From Acetomicrobium thermoterrenum DSM 13490 (GTDB taxonomy: Bacteria; Synergistota; Synergistia; Synergistales; Acetomicrobiaceae), in contig NZ_FNPD01000008.1 of NCBI RefSeq assembly GCF_900107215.1, positions 1 through 64,000 on the forward strand: a stretch of 64,000 nucleotides of DNA. The letters run 5' to 3'. Of this stretch, positions 26,723-35,109 are shown in pieces (positions within the stretch are counted from its first letter, which is position 1; each line of letters begins with the position of its first letter). The notes beneath the pieces are model-generated. The model did no database searches. It was not told the origin of the DNA and saw nothing but the letters and a program-made list of their open reading frames with translations. A program made the position numbers and the translations under genes.

Positions 26723-27025
26723 CTACTTTCCCTCAAGTTCTCTGACGCGTGCTTCAATAGCATCGAGTTGGGCCTTTACGGCATCAGCTTGAGCTTTTAG
26801 AAGCTCAATTTCCTGCTCTTTACTCATTGCTTGAGGGTTAGAAGCACCTTGCGCATACCCCCACCAAGGACGAGGGATATATCCTTCGTAAGGTGCCCCT
26901 GCAGCACCGCCCAAGAAGTACCAACACCGGGGAAGACCACCTCTGCCCATACCAACATATGGCCATGCTGGACTCCACCCCCGAAAGCCAAACCCATAAC
27001 CGCCTCTGCCAAACCCTCTGGGCAT
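26723..27025 (-). CDS. DUF5320-type Gly/Trp-rich protein
   Basis: 100 residues. An N-terminal low-complexity part (PRGFGRGGYGFGFRGWSPAWPYVGMGRGGLPRCW) rich in Gly, Trp and Tyr, then a C-terminal coiled coil (QEIELLKAQADAVKAQLDAIEARVRELEG). This is the DUF5320 pattern, a partner of MinD/NifX operons in anaerobes. ATG 27025 follows aaggggggg; a TTG two codons upstream is an alternative. First gene after the Fur-controlled promoter. Confidence 0.8.
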   Translation of the reverse strand: MPRGFGRGGYGFGFRGWSPAWPYVGMGRGGLPRCWYFLGGAAGAPYEGYIPRPWWGYAQGASNPQAMSKEQEIELLKAQADAVKAQLDAIEARVRELEGK

Positions 27026-27050
27026 ACCCAAACCCCCCCTTTATATTAAT

Positions 27051-27069
27051 ATTGATAATCATTATCAAT
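27051..27069. promoter_or_regulatory. Perfect Fur-type operator
   Basis: ATTGATAATCATTATCAAT is a fully symmetrical 19-mer containing TGATAAT-C-ATTATCA, an exact match to the 7-1-7 Fur consensus. It begins 5 bases downstream of the -10 element of the DUF5320-MinD operon and covers its transcription start, so bound Fur should block transcription when iron is plentiful. Confidence 0.85.
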
Positions 27070-27073
27070 TGTA

Positions 27074-27101
27074 ATTATACTAAAATAACCGTCATTGTCA
27101 A
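27074..27101 (-). promoter_or_regulatory. Promoter of the DUF5320-NifX-MinD operon
   Basis: On the minus strand, TTGACA (27101-27096), 16 bases, TATAAT (27079-27074): both hexamers are exact consensus. It drives the iron-regulated operon running to at least 23668 and perhaps to 21422. Confidence 0.85.
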
Positions 27102-27196
27102 TACATTTGCCAACAAAGGAGAGGCAATAGGTATATGATTATACGATTCTTAAACGAAATAACCAGTCAATATGTTCCTATCAAGCATATGAAAAG

Positions 27197-27928
27197 TCAT
27201 TCAAATTTTTTTGATAGCAAATTGGCCGCCGGAAGGAAAAAAATTAAAAAGAAGGCCATCAAAACAGCAGCATGAAGTGCTACAGTAACACCTTGACTAA
27301 CACCTGAAACGCCCTGGAATCCTTTAACTGCGTATGTGAGGGGAAAAAGATGAGCTAAAAATTGCAAGGCTTTCGGCATGGCCTCAACAGGATATACCAC
27401 ACCGCTTATAAATACCATGACAAAGCGAGGAAGATTGAGCAGGGTTTGAGCCTCAAAGACCTCCTTCACCATTAAACAAAGAAGTGATCCCATAGTGGAA
27501 AATGCCAGCAGGGCCGGCAAAAGAATTGATAAAAAGGATATCCAGTTCAAGTCAAAATTTAAGAAAAGGGCGCACACCACTGCCACTAGCGAGCTCATAA
27601 GAAGGCCAAAGATGGCTCCGCCAAGAATTTTCCCAAGTAAAATTGCCTTAATGCTAATGGGAGCAAGCAAAAGCCTCTCCAATGACCCGAGGCGAAGCTC
27701 GAAGTTTATCACCACCGCTTCCGCAGCAGTAGTGCTGAACAACGCGGTCATGGCAAGGAGCCCAGGGATCAACCCCTTAAAATCCACTGGGTTTCTAAGA
27801 TAGAAGGCCAGAACCCATGCAATAGGAAAGACTATTCCCCAACTTATGGCGGGAGGTTTAAGGTAATAGGTCCTCATGTCTTTTGCAATGATGCACCATA
27901 TTCCCCTCAAGTCATCGCGCATCGTCAC
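27197..27928 (-). CDS. ABC-2 type export permease
   Basis: 243 residues with about six membrane helices. FELRLGSLERLLLAPISIKAILLGKILGGAIFGLLMSSLVAVV and the closing segment GVVYPVEAMPKALQFLAHLFPLTYAVKGFQGV are typical of ABC2_membrane exporters (daunorubicin/NodJ type). Overlaps the ATPase stop by 4 bases. Substrate unknown; could be a lipid, drug or small peptide. Confidence 0.85.
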   Translation of the reverse strand: MTMRDDLRGIWCIIAKDMRTYYLKPPAISWGIVFPIAWVLAFYLRNPVDFKGLIPGLLAMTALFSTTAAEAVVINFELRLGSLERLLLAPISIKAILLGKILGGAIFGLLMSSLVAVVCALFLNFDLNWISFLSILLPALLAFSTMGSLLCLMVKEVFEAQTLLNLPRFVMVFISGVVYPVEAMPKALQFLAHLFPLTYAVKGFQGVSGVSQGVTVALHAAVLMAFFLIFFLPAANLLSKKFE

Positions 27929-28926
27929 TTACCTCCCTTTTCCATCGCCATCATACTTGAGGAAAGCCCGGTGATCCTCACAAAAGCTTCCTCAAGAGTG
28001 GGTTTTATAGTATTAATAGACTCAATTTCTGCCCCTGCATCTTGTATTGCTCGACAGATATGAGGAAGCAGACTATTTGTGGTTCCACTGCAACGCAAAG
28101 TGTTCGAGTCTACAATGATGGGCTTAGTCCCTATAAGAGCGGCTAGCCGTTCTACCAATATTGAGACAGATCCCCTTATGGTAAGTTCAATGGCCTGTTC
28201 CTTAATCGCCATTTTCTTTAGCTCTTCAGGCTTTTCGACCGAGACAATTTGTCCCCTTACGATGATCGCGATGCGGTCGCATAAAACGTCTGCCTCTTCC
28301 AGGTAATGGGTGGTCAAAAATATCGTCATCCCTTGATCGCGCAATTTTTGAATAGCACTTCTCAGAGAGCGTGCAGTCATGACGTCAAGTCCAACAGTTG
28401 GTTCATCCAAAAACAATATCTTAGGGTTGTGAATGAGGGCTGCGGCAATGGTAAGAGACCTCTTCATCCCCCGAGAGAGCGTCCGAAATGGACGATCCCT
28501 CTTTTCCTGCAGGCTAAAGAGCTCAAGCAGCGTCATAGCTCGTTCATATCTCTCCTTCCTTCTTACGCCATAGAGTTTGCCCATAAAGAGGAGATTTTCC
28601 AAGGCCGTAAGTTCGTCGTAAAGGTTTGAGGCCTCCGGCACTACTCCCGTAAACCCCTTGGTCATTGCAGCGTTCGCCTTAATGTCAAGACCCAACAGCT
28701 CCACATTGCCTGCTGTAGGTTTAGATAGCCCAGTAAGCATGCGGATGGTGGTGGTTTTTCCAGCACCATTGGGGCCTAAAAAGCCAAAAAGTTCTCCTTC
28801 TTCCACATCGAAGCTTACGCCGTTGACGGCAACTAAATCCCCATACCGCTTGATTAACCCTTCAGCTTTAATAGCTATGGACGTGACAATGCACTCCTTT
28901 CTTTTTGGGCAATGAAGATATTGCAA
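27925..28926 (-). CDS. ABC exporter ATPase (start uncertain)
   Basis: About 320 residues. Domain begins IAIKAEGLIKRYGDLVAVNGVSF; Walker A GPNGAGKTTT, signature LSRGMKRSLTIAAAL, Walker B ILFLDEPTVGLD, switch HYLEEAD. A C-terminal DUF4162-like tail follows. A ribosome site (aaaggag at 28901-28895) is followed not by NTG but by TGC-ATT-GTC, so the nearest ordinary in-frame start is TTG 28926, which would lie upstream of that site; ATT 28890 is the unusual alternative. The frame also extends further up into the fur gene. Pairs with the permease that follows. Confidence 0.82.
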   Translation of the reverse strand: MQYLHCPKRKECIVTSIAIKAEGLIKRYGDLVAVNGVSFDVEEGELFGFLGPNGAGKTTTIRMLTGLSKPTAGNVELLGLDIKANAAMTKGFTGVVPEASNLYDELTALENLLFMGKLYGVRRKERYERAMTLLELFSLQEKRDRPFRTLSRGMKRSLTIAAALIHNPKILFLDEPTVGLDVMTARSLRSAIQKLRDQGMTIFLTTHYLEEADVLCDRIAIIVRGQIVSVEKPEELKKMAIKEQAIELTIRGSVSILVERLAALIGTKPIIVDSNTLRCSGTTNSLLPHICRAIQDAGAEIESINTIKPTLEEAFVRITGLSSSMMAMEKGGK

Positions 28927-28933
28927 CAGTACA

Positions 28934-29458
28934 TCACATAAGTCCGCGATGCATGCGCCTCCTGCGACGACAACGACATTCCCCTTGGGGCATTCTTGAG
29001 GGGTCAAAACCTTTTCTGAGGCATTCATGACATACGCCAAAGAGCTCAATGCTTTGCGGAAGTAGAGTAAACCCCATATCTTCAGCCCACTCTTCCGCGA
29101 CCTGGCTCTTTTGATCTTCATCTTTAAGATGCACCACCCTGCCACAGCCGCGACAGACAAGATGGAAATGGATATCCTTGAGCGACACCTCAAATCGGCT
29201 AAAACCCTCATCTAAATTTACCTCGTGCAGAAAGCCCATCTCCACCAAGAGCTCTACTGTACGGTAGATCGTGGCAAGACCTATGGAGGGATCCTTTTCC
29301 TGTATGAGGTCCAAAAGCTCTCTAACGTTCGGATGTTTATCCCAATTTTGAAGTATGGTCTCTACTATGAGCCTCCGAGGACTGGTAATGCGAAAACCTT
29401 TTTCTTGCAAGGAGCGCAAGTACTCCTCCACCTTTTCCTTCACTTTCTCTTCATCCAC
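28934..29458 (-). CDS. Fur-family metalloregulator
   Basis: About 174 residues. Winged helix with GFRITSPRRLIVETILQ and GLATIYRTVELLVEMGF, then the metal/dimer domain HFHLVCRGCGRVVHL and CHECL, giving the structural-zinc Cys pairs. GTG 29458 follows gaggtgat with good spacing; a TTG at 29509 would add 17 residues and overlaps the likely promoter zone (TATAAT on the minus strand at 29550-29545). The basic, Cys-containing C-terminal tail (GECRCRRRRRMHRG) is unusual. It may read the Fur box at 27051; a Zur or PerR role is not excluded. Confidence 0.85.
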   Translation of the reverse strand: MDEEKVKEKVEEYLRSLQEKGFRITSPRRLIVETILQNWDKHPNVRELLDLIQEKDPSIGLATIYRTVELLVEMGFLHEVNLDEGFSRFEVSLKDIHFHLVCRGCGRVVHLKDEDQKSQVAEEWAEDMGFTLLPQSIELFGVCHECLRKGFDPSRMPQGECRCRRRRRMHRGLM

Positions 29459-29580
29459 TATCTCAATCACCTCTCGATCAGCTTTCGGGTCATATAAAAA
29501 AGGCAGCAAAGCCTATTGGTCATTTTTTTAGAGGCCTTGCCACCATTATATTTCTATCTACTCTACTTCGTCCAACTGGT

Positions 29581-31140
29581 TTAGGTTCGACCCTTTTTCT
29601 TTATGTACGCTCTCCATGTGGTTGCCCAACGCTTGGGATCATCCAGCGCAGACTCATCGGCCAACTTGTGGGATGCGCACTTATGAGGCGCATTTTTCAC
29701 AACTTCAGGATTGGAGTAGGCCTCATCGCGAATGTGTTTTAAAACTGCTGCGTATTCATCCAAATCCTCCTTACCGTAGCTTTCACAGGGCTCAAGCGTC
29801 ATGGGCTCGGGAACCACCCAGGGATGATGGCTCGTCCAGTAATGCTGCAATCCAAAGTCGCCCACTCGTCTCATGATATCCGTCGTGCTAACTCCCGTCG
29901 CCTCGAACAACTTCTGCCAACAGTAACGGGCTTCCTCAAGGCGTCTTCTTCCTGGTGCGTAAGGTACGTCCATTTCAGGGATCAATTCCTGCAGCTTCTT
30001 TTGCAGGTAATTGTGGTTTATCGTAGATATCTCGGATACTTCCTTGAGGTATTCCTGACCTACGGCCCTGATCCAGGCATAGGCGCGCACCAATACCCCT
30101 GCAGGACCTTGAAACTGCCTTATTTTGCCCACGCTTTCCGGCCTGTCGAAATCGAGGTAATACTTTTCCCCGTCGTATTCGACCGTTGGGAAGGGCAAGT
30201 ACTTTGCCAGGTAATCCCTTACGCCTAGTGCACCTAAGCCTGGCCCCGAACAGCCGTGAGGAGTGCCGAAGGTCTTGTGAATATTGAAGTGGCACATGTC
30301 AAATCCGGCCTCGCGTGCCCTTGCTATTCCCAGAAGGACGTTTGCGTTTGCCTGGTCGTAAAAGCACAGGCCGCCTGCATCGTGTACTATCTTGACGAAT
30401 TGGTCGATCTCCGTGTTGTATATCCCCGTATCCTCGGGGTTGGTTATGAACATCCCGGCGGTCCTTTCCGATACGGCAGCCTTGACCGCTTCTATTGAAG
30501 GATAGCCGTTTTCGCTGGGAGGAAGGATTATCAGCCTGAAGCCAGCCGTTGCAGGGGCTGCGTGATCACAGGGGTGCGTAAAGGCTGCGCTTATGATTTC
30601 CCTGCGTTTATCCAACTCGCCGCGATCGCGATGATAAGCCCTCATTATGCTTGCTGCCGTATAAACGGCATGAGCTCCGCCCTGTGGATGCAAACTGAAC
30701 TTGTCCATCCCGGAGATTTCTTTGAGGATCTCCTCGAATTCGTAATACATTTGAAGTATCCCTTGAACGGTATCCACATCCTGCCAGGGATGAAGGGAAG
30801 CTATACCCGGATGTGCCGCCAGCTCTTCGTTGATCCTGGGGTTATATTTCATCGTGCACGTGCCTTGGCTTATGTCGTTACACAGGTTTGCTCCAAGCGT
30901 CTCCTGGGCAAGGTGGATATAATGCGCTAAGACCCTCTTTTGATCTAGCTCGGGCAATGCCGGAAGTTGCTCTCGAAACATCCCCTTTGGCACAAGATTT
31001 TTTGCATCGCCCGCCTCCTTCTTGATTTCCTCGTCCGGAGCCGGAGGGATTAGGCCCCTTCGCCCCGGGACGGAGAGCTCAAATATTATCGGCTCGTTCC
31101 AATGGGCCTGATGGAAATTTCTCAATTTAACGTCCCCCAT
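29581..31140 (-). CDS. gcvPB: Glycine dehydrogenase (decarboxylating) subunit 2
   Basis: 519 residues, the PLP-binding half of the two-subunit P-protein. The PLP lysine is in HFNIHKTFGTPHGCSGPG near residue 280. It decarboxylates glycine onto the lipoyl arm of GcvH together with GcvPA. ATG 31140 behind ggagggg, 19 bases after gcvPA. No gcvT, gcvH or lpd lies in the window, so the rest of the system is elsewhere. Confidence 0.93.
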   Translation of the reverse strand: MGDVKLRNFHQAHWNEPIIFELSVPGRRGLIPPAPDEEIKKEAGDAKNLVPKGMFREQLPALPELDQKRVLAHYIHLAQETLGANLCNDISQGTCTMKYNPRINEELAAHPGIASLHPWQDVDTVQGILQMYYEFEEILKEISGMDKFSLHPQGGAHAVYTAASIMRAYHRDRGELDKRREIISAAFTHPCDHAAPATAGFRLIILPPSENGYPSIEAVKAAVSERTAGMFITNPEDTGIYNTEIDQFVKIVHDAGGLCFYDQANANVLLGIARAREAGFDMCHFNIHKTFGTPHGCSGPGLGALGVRDYLAKYLPFPTVEYDGEKYYLDFDRPESVGKIRQFQGPAGVLVRAYAWIRAVGQEYLKEVSEISTINHNYLQKKLQELIPEMDVPYAPGRRRLEEARYCWQKLFEATGVSTTDIMRRVGDFGLQHYWTSHHPWVVPEPMTLEPCESYGKEDLDEYAAVLKHIRDEAYSNPEVVKNAPHKCASHKLADESALDDPKRWATTWRAYIKKKGRT

Positions 31141-31159
31141 CTCATATCCCCTCCTACCA

Positions 31160-32566
31160 TTACATGCCTACGACGGAAGCCAGAGCATCCGCCAGCATGT
31201 CTATGTCCTCTTTGCTGTGAAGCTCCGTCACGCAAAAGAGGGCGCTTTGCCCCATTTCAGGGAAGTCCTTCGACAGGTCTTTGCCGCCAAATATTTTGTG
31301 GTCAAGCAGGGCTTTATTTATCTCCGCTACCGTCTTTTTTGTCCCGTCGAAATTGACCGTAAATTCTTTAAAGTGATAGGAATCAAAGAGCGGCGCCTTA
31401 ACTCCCTTGACGGACGAAAGCTTTTTAGTGGCATAAGAAGCCCTCTGAAGCAATCCCTCGCCTAATTCATTCATTCCCTGCGGTCCCATCAAAGCCATGT
31501 AGACGCCTGCGACGATGCCGTGAAGCTGGGCCATCGTACCCAAGAAGTCCTTGGCCTTATCGCGAGATGCATAAGACGTCCTCTCGTACAAGACCTCTCC
31601 AAATCCGTATTCTCCCTCTTCCACTGTCTCAGCTATTCCAAAAAGCAAAGAGGGATACTCCGCCACGAACTTAGGCTCATCAGGGGTGGCTATGAATCCT
31701 CCCAAGCCGCCGCCATAGCTCATGGGAATACCCATAGGCTGCACGTCGCCACAGGCGAAATCGGCACCGTAGTGGGCAGGCGGTTCAAGCACGCCTAAAG
31801 AAAGAGGATCCACGCCCACCGACAGCAACGCTCCCTTAGAATGAAGAAGGTCGGCTATCTCTTGTCCCTGGCTTTCAATGACGCCGAAGAAATTGGGGTT
31901 TTCCATATACAAGACGCAAACATCGTCGGACAGTTTGCTCTTTAAGTCGTCAACGTCGAGCAAGCCGGTTTTCGGATCGTACTTGACCGTCTCTATATCT
32001 GAAGTAGAAGACCATGCGTAGTTTTCGATGCAGGACAGTCGCTCAGGGCTGATCGATGCAGCTATCAATGCCTTGCCTCTTCCCGTCATGCGCGATGCCA
32101 TCCTTACGGTGGTGGCACATGCCATGGCCCAATCGTAGGTAGGAGTGTTAACCATATCCATGTCGACCAGTTCACCTATGCAGCTTGCGTATTCAAACTG
32201 GGCCTGAAATTTGCCGTGATCTGCGAAGGCCTCTCCTACGTAGGCGGACAAAAATTCATCCCTTTCCATTATGGTCTTACAAACTGCCGGCACGTAATGC
32301 TGCCAGCATCCGCCGCCCAGAAAGTTTAGGTATTCCTCGCAATTTTTGTTCTTGGAAAGCAGGTTCGTTACGTGTTTTTTAAGCTCGTATTCGGATGTGA
32401 TTGCCTTGGGGATGTTTAGAGGCCTATTAAGCCTTAAATGTTCTGGAATTTGACCGAAAATATCCTCCGCGCTTTCAATCCCTATTTCCTTCAGCAACTC
32501 CTCCTTAATTTCAGGAACGGAATTGGGGATATAAGGATGAGCCCTTCTCTTTTCCTTCTCTTCCAT
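31160..32566 (-). CDS. gcvPA: Glycine dehydrogenase (decarboxylating) subunit 1
   Basis: 468 residues, the N-terminal half-type subunit: HPYIPNSVPEIKEELLKEIGIESAEDIF at the start, FLGGGCWQHYVPAVCKTI, then YASCIGELVDMDMVNTPTYDWAMACATTVRMASRMTGR. Lacks the PLP lysine, as expected. Located upstream of gcvPB, 59 bases after the radical SAM gene. In an amino-acid fermenter the enzyme can run either in glycine breakdown or in synthesis. Confidence 0.92.
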   Translation of the reverse strand: MEEKEKRRAHPYIPNSVPEIKEELLKEIGIESAEDIFGQIPEHLRLNRPLNIPKAITSEYELKKHVTNLLSKNKNCEEYLNFLGGGCWQHYVPAVCKTIMERDEFLSAYVGEAFADHGKFQAQFEYASCIGELVDMDMVNTPTYDWAMACATTVRMASRMTGRGKALIAASISPERLSCIENYAWSSTSDIETVKYDPKTGLLDVDDLKSKLSDDVCVLYMENPNFFGVIESQGQEIADLLHSKGALLSVGVDPLSLGVLEPPAHYGADFACGDVQPMGIPMSYGGGLGGFIATPDEPKFVAEYPSLLFGIAETVEEGEYGFGEVLYERTSYASRDKAKDFLGTMAQLHGIVAGVYMALMGPQGMNELGEGLLQRASYATKKLSSVKGVKAPLFDSYHFKEFTVNFDGTKKTVAEINKALLDHKIFGGKDLSKDFPEMGQSALFCVTELHSKEDIDMLADALASVVGM

Positions 32567-32625
32567 GCTGTTACCCCTCCCAAATGATAAATTTTGAGGC
32601 GCTAAAAATAACCAGATACATTTCC

Positions 32626-34533
32626 TCAGGGCATCACCTCTTCTTCAGTCACAAGGCTCAATAACATCTCACCTTCCTTTAATACCATGCCATATTTTAT
32701 TAAATTGATAATAGATTGCTTAATCTTATCTTCATCTTCTACGAAACCTTTTTCGCTTAAACTTAACGCGATAGCCTCAATGGTCACGGGCTTACTGCAA
32801 GCTTTGCAAACTGCCAATGTAAAGGGATCAAGCTTTATGTGCCATTCGCCCTCACCGGACCTTCTGTCGATTATGAGCCCTTCTTCGTCGCGTGAAAAAC
32901 AAAGCGAACTTTTGGGATGAATTTCCTTCCAGAAAAATATGTTTTCCATAAGTTCATGGGTATACTCGGCGCAATTTTGGGGGAGCTGATATTCAAAGGT
33001 AAAAAAAGAGGCAAGATTGCTCACTGATTCATCATCAAAGGGGTAAACGTAAGAATAGGATGGATAGGGACTTACGTCCTTTATACCATATCCTGAGGGA
33101 TCTTCGAAACAGGGACTAAAGCGGTCTAGCCTGAATTGACCAGCATAGTTGGGCGGATGTAAATGAGTCAACAGGGGCACTAGCTTCGCCATGTTTTCGT
33201 AAGCCTCCACAGGTTCGCCCGGGAAACCCCATAGAAAGTTCCACACCGGCATTATTTTTGCTTCGCGACACCCTTTGAGAAATGCTATGTTTTGAAGTAC
33301 ACTCACTCCTTTGCCAATTATGGACAAAACCCTTGAGCTTAAGGATTCAATGCCGACTTCAAGCCTTTTTAGCCCACAGGCAGATAGCTTCTCAAGTAAT
33401 CCAAAGTCAATGTCCGGCCTTACCTGGAGATAAATGATTTCCGGCTTTTTTTCAAATGCGGACAGCGCATCCGCCAAAGCCTCGAGCATTTCCTTATCGG
33501 CCGATTCGTCGCTTGCGCATAAACTAAAGCCCTCGTATTTGCTTGCAAGAGTTCTTACTTCTGAGACTATTCTGCCTCTGTTTTTCTTTCTGAAGACGAG
33601 CGTCTCGCTCGATTGGCCGCAAAAGATACACCTTTTTTTCTGGCCCCAGTAACAACCCCTGGACATCTCGAAAAACAACCTCGGCTTTACTCGCGAATCG
33701 GACCTTCTTTTTCTATAAATGTTCGCGAAATCATCGTAATCTGGAATTGGTACCGAACCCATATCCATCTCCAAAACATGACGGTAATGATCAGAAAATT
33801 TTTCACCTTCGCTTTTCAGATTCATAGGAGTTACAATTCCATCTACCTTGGACAGGCCGCCCAAGTCGAAACCTTCAAGGCAAAGACCGACGAATTTTTT
33901 AAATGAAGTATCTCCCTCTCCAAGGCATATGGCATCCACGAAGGGGTGTTTCGCCAAAAATTCCAGGCCCATCGCTCCTTTGCAATTGGCTCCACCAAAG
34001 ACCACTGTGGTGTCTGGGAGAACCTCTTTTATCCTCCTTGCCAACGCCAAAGAGGCGACCTGCTGATGAAACATGCTTGTGAAAGCTGCTATTTTCGGCC
34101 TTTCCCTTGCGACGACCTTTGAAATTTCTTCTAAAAAAGAGCCTGCCGAGTTTTGAACCTTTAACAGTTCATCGGAAAGATGAGCGTCAACGCCAGGTTT
34201 ATCGTATGGTGCTTTATGCTCCTTTAAATTTCCTATGAGCACTTGGTCAACATATTCCTCGAATGTAGGAATATTATTACCATATAGCATTTCGGCAAAC
34301 AGCCTGTCTCCAAGCAAATCTACAATATGCCAAGTAGATATTTTATCATACAAATCTACACCGATCTTTTCAGAAAAAGTAACGTTGAAATCAAAAACCT
34401 TGACGTTGAATTCATCTTTCAAAGCGCTTTTTAAAATACCGAGGGCAAAGGAAGGTTGCCTAAAACTGGCGAAGGGCATGTTGATCAAAGCGACATCCAG
34501 GTTGGCTTTTGCTTTTGGTATTGATAAGATCAT
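32626..34533 (-). CDS. B12-binding radical SAM protein resembling RiPP maturation radical SAM protein 1
   Basis: 635 residues. N-terminal cobalamin-binding-like domain (VALINMPFASFRQPSFALGILKSAL ... VVFGGANCKGAMGLEFL ... AICLGEGDTSF), then the SAM cluster motif in SRGCYWGQKKRCIFCGQ near residue 300, then VGIESLSSRVLSIIGKGVSVLQN and WNFLWGFPGEP. The RGC-W-G-x-K/H-x-x-C-x-F-C-G spacing is that of the rSAM_ocin_1 family that modifies ribosomal peptides. The C-terminal 100 residues (DPFTLAVCKACSKPVTIEAIALSLSEKG...) look like a winged helix of the PqqD/RRE kind. Its ATG overlaps the YwlG-like stop. No precursor peptide gene is visible, so its substrate is open. Confidence 0.75.
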   Translation of the reverse strand: MILSIPKAKANLDVALINMPFASFRQPSFALGILKSALKDEFNVKVFDFNVTFSEKIGVDLYDKISTWHIVDLLGDRLFAEMLYGNNIPTFEEYVDQVLIGNLKEHKAPYDKPGVDAHLSDELLKVQNSAGSFLEEISKVVARERPKIAAFTSMFHQQVASLALARRIKEVLPDTTVVFGGANCKGAMGLEFLAKHPFVDAICLGEGDTSFKKFVGLCLEGFDLGGLSKVDGIVTPMNLKSEGEKFSDHYRHVLEMDMGSVPIPDYDDFANIYRKRRSDSRVKPRLFFEMSRGCYWGQKKRCIFCGQSSETLVFRKKNRGRIVSEVRTLASKYEGFSLCASDESADKEMLEALADALSAFEKKPEIIYLQVRPDIDFGLLEKLSACGLKRLEVGIESLSSRVLSIIGKGVSVLQNIAFLKGCREAKIMPVWNFLWGFPGEPVEAYENMAKLVPLLTHLHPPNYAGQFRLDRFSPCFEDPSGYGIKDVSPYPSYSYVYPFDDESVSNLASFFTFEYQLPQNCAEYTHELMENIFFWKEIHPKSSLCFSRDEEGLIIDRRSGEGEWHIKLDPFTLAVCKACSKPVTIEAIALSLSEKGFVEDEDKIKQSIINLIKYGMVLKEGEMLLSLVTEEEVMP

Positions 34534-35087
34534 TTCTTGTAGTAAGAGGGGTATTGAGCCCTCTCTCCTCCAATTAATTTCGGTCTCGTTCTTGCCATGA
34601 CCAGGTTGGCAGCGCCAATCTTTTTAATCTCGCTCCTGACCGGGACAGCAACATGTTTGAGGTGCATTCCTATCATTGTATCTCCAATGTCGATTCCCGC
34701 ATGACCCCTTATGCCTTCAACTACCCTTGGATCTTCGAATTCTCCGTAAGCCGTCACCGCCAGGGCACCACCTGCTTTGAGGTGGGGCAGGACGGTAACA
34801 ATCTCGAGCTGATATTTCTCAGCGCACTCTCCCTCTACGACAAGAGATCTGTTCAAATGCTCACAACACTGCACTGCGAGGTATAAATCAAATTTCCTGA
34901 CAAGAGGCTTAATGCCATCCATAACAGCCTTGGCAATCTCAAGATTCGATGCCGAACCTATCTTTTTTCCCAAGATCTCGCTGGTACTGCATCCAACGAC
35001 GAGTATGTCCTTTGATTTAAGCTCGCTAACGGACAAAAGTTCTGACAGTGCCCTGTGTAGGAATGACGTTATTTCACTTAACTCCAC
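34530..35087 (-). CDS. YwlG-like UPF0340/TIGR01440 family protein
   Basis: 185 residues, GTG start. ILVVGCSTSEILGKKIGSASNLEIAKAVMDGI and AVQCCEHLNRSLVVEGECAEKY are the family hallmarks; the C-terminus HLKHVAVPVRSEIKKIGAANLVMARTRPKLIGGERA is also typical. Function unknown across the family; conserved Cys-Cys-Glu-His may form an active site. 22 bases downstream of the NAD-kinase-like gene and overlapping the radical SAM gene. Confidence 0.82.
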   Translation of the reverse strand: MELSEITSFLHRALSELLSVSELKSKDILVVGCSTSEILGKKIGSASNLEIAKAVMDGIKPLVRKFDLYLAVQCCEHLNRSLVVEGECAEKYQLEIVTVLPHLKAGGALAVTAYGEFEDPRVVEGIRGHAGIDIGDTMIGMHLKHVAVPVRSEIKKIGAANLVMARTRPKLIGGERAQYPSYYKK

Positions 35088-35109
35088 GCCAAAACCTCCT
35101 CTTTTAAAT

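Noticed and set aside
32567-32625. RiPP precursor between gcvPA and the radical SAM gene
   Set aside because: The 59-base gap is too short and has no start with a ribosome site.
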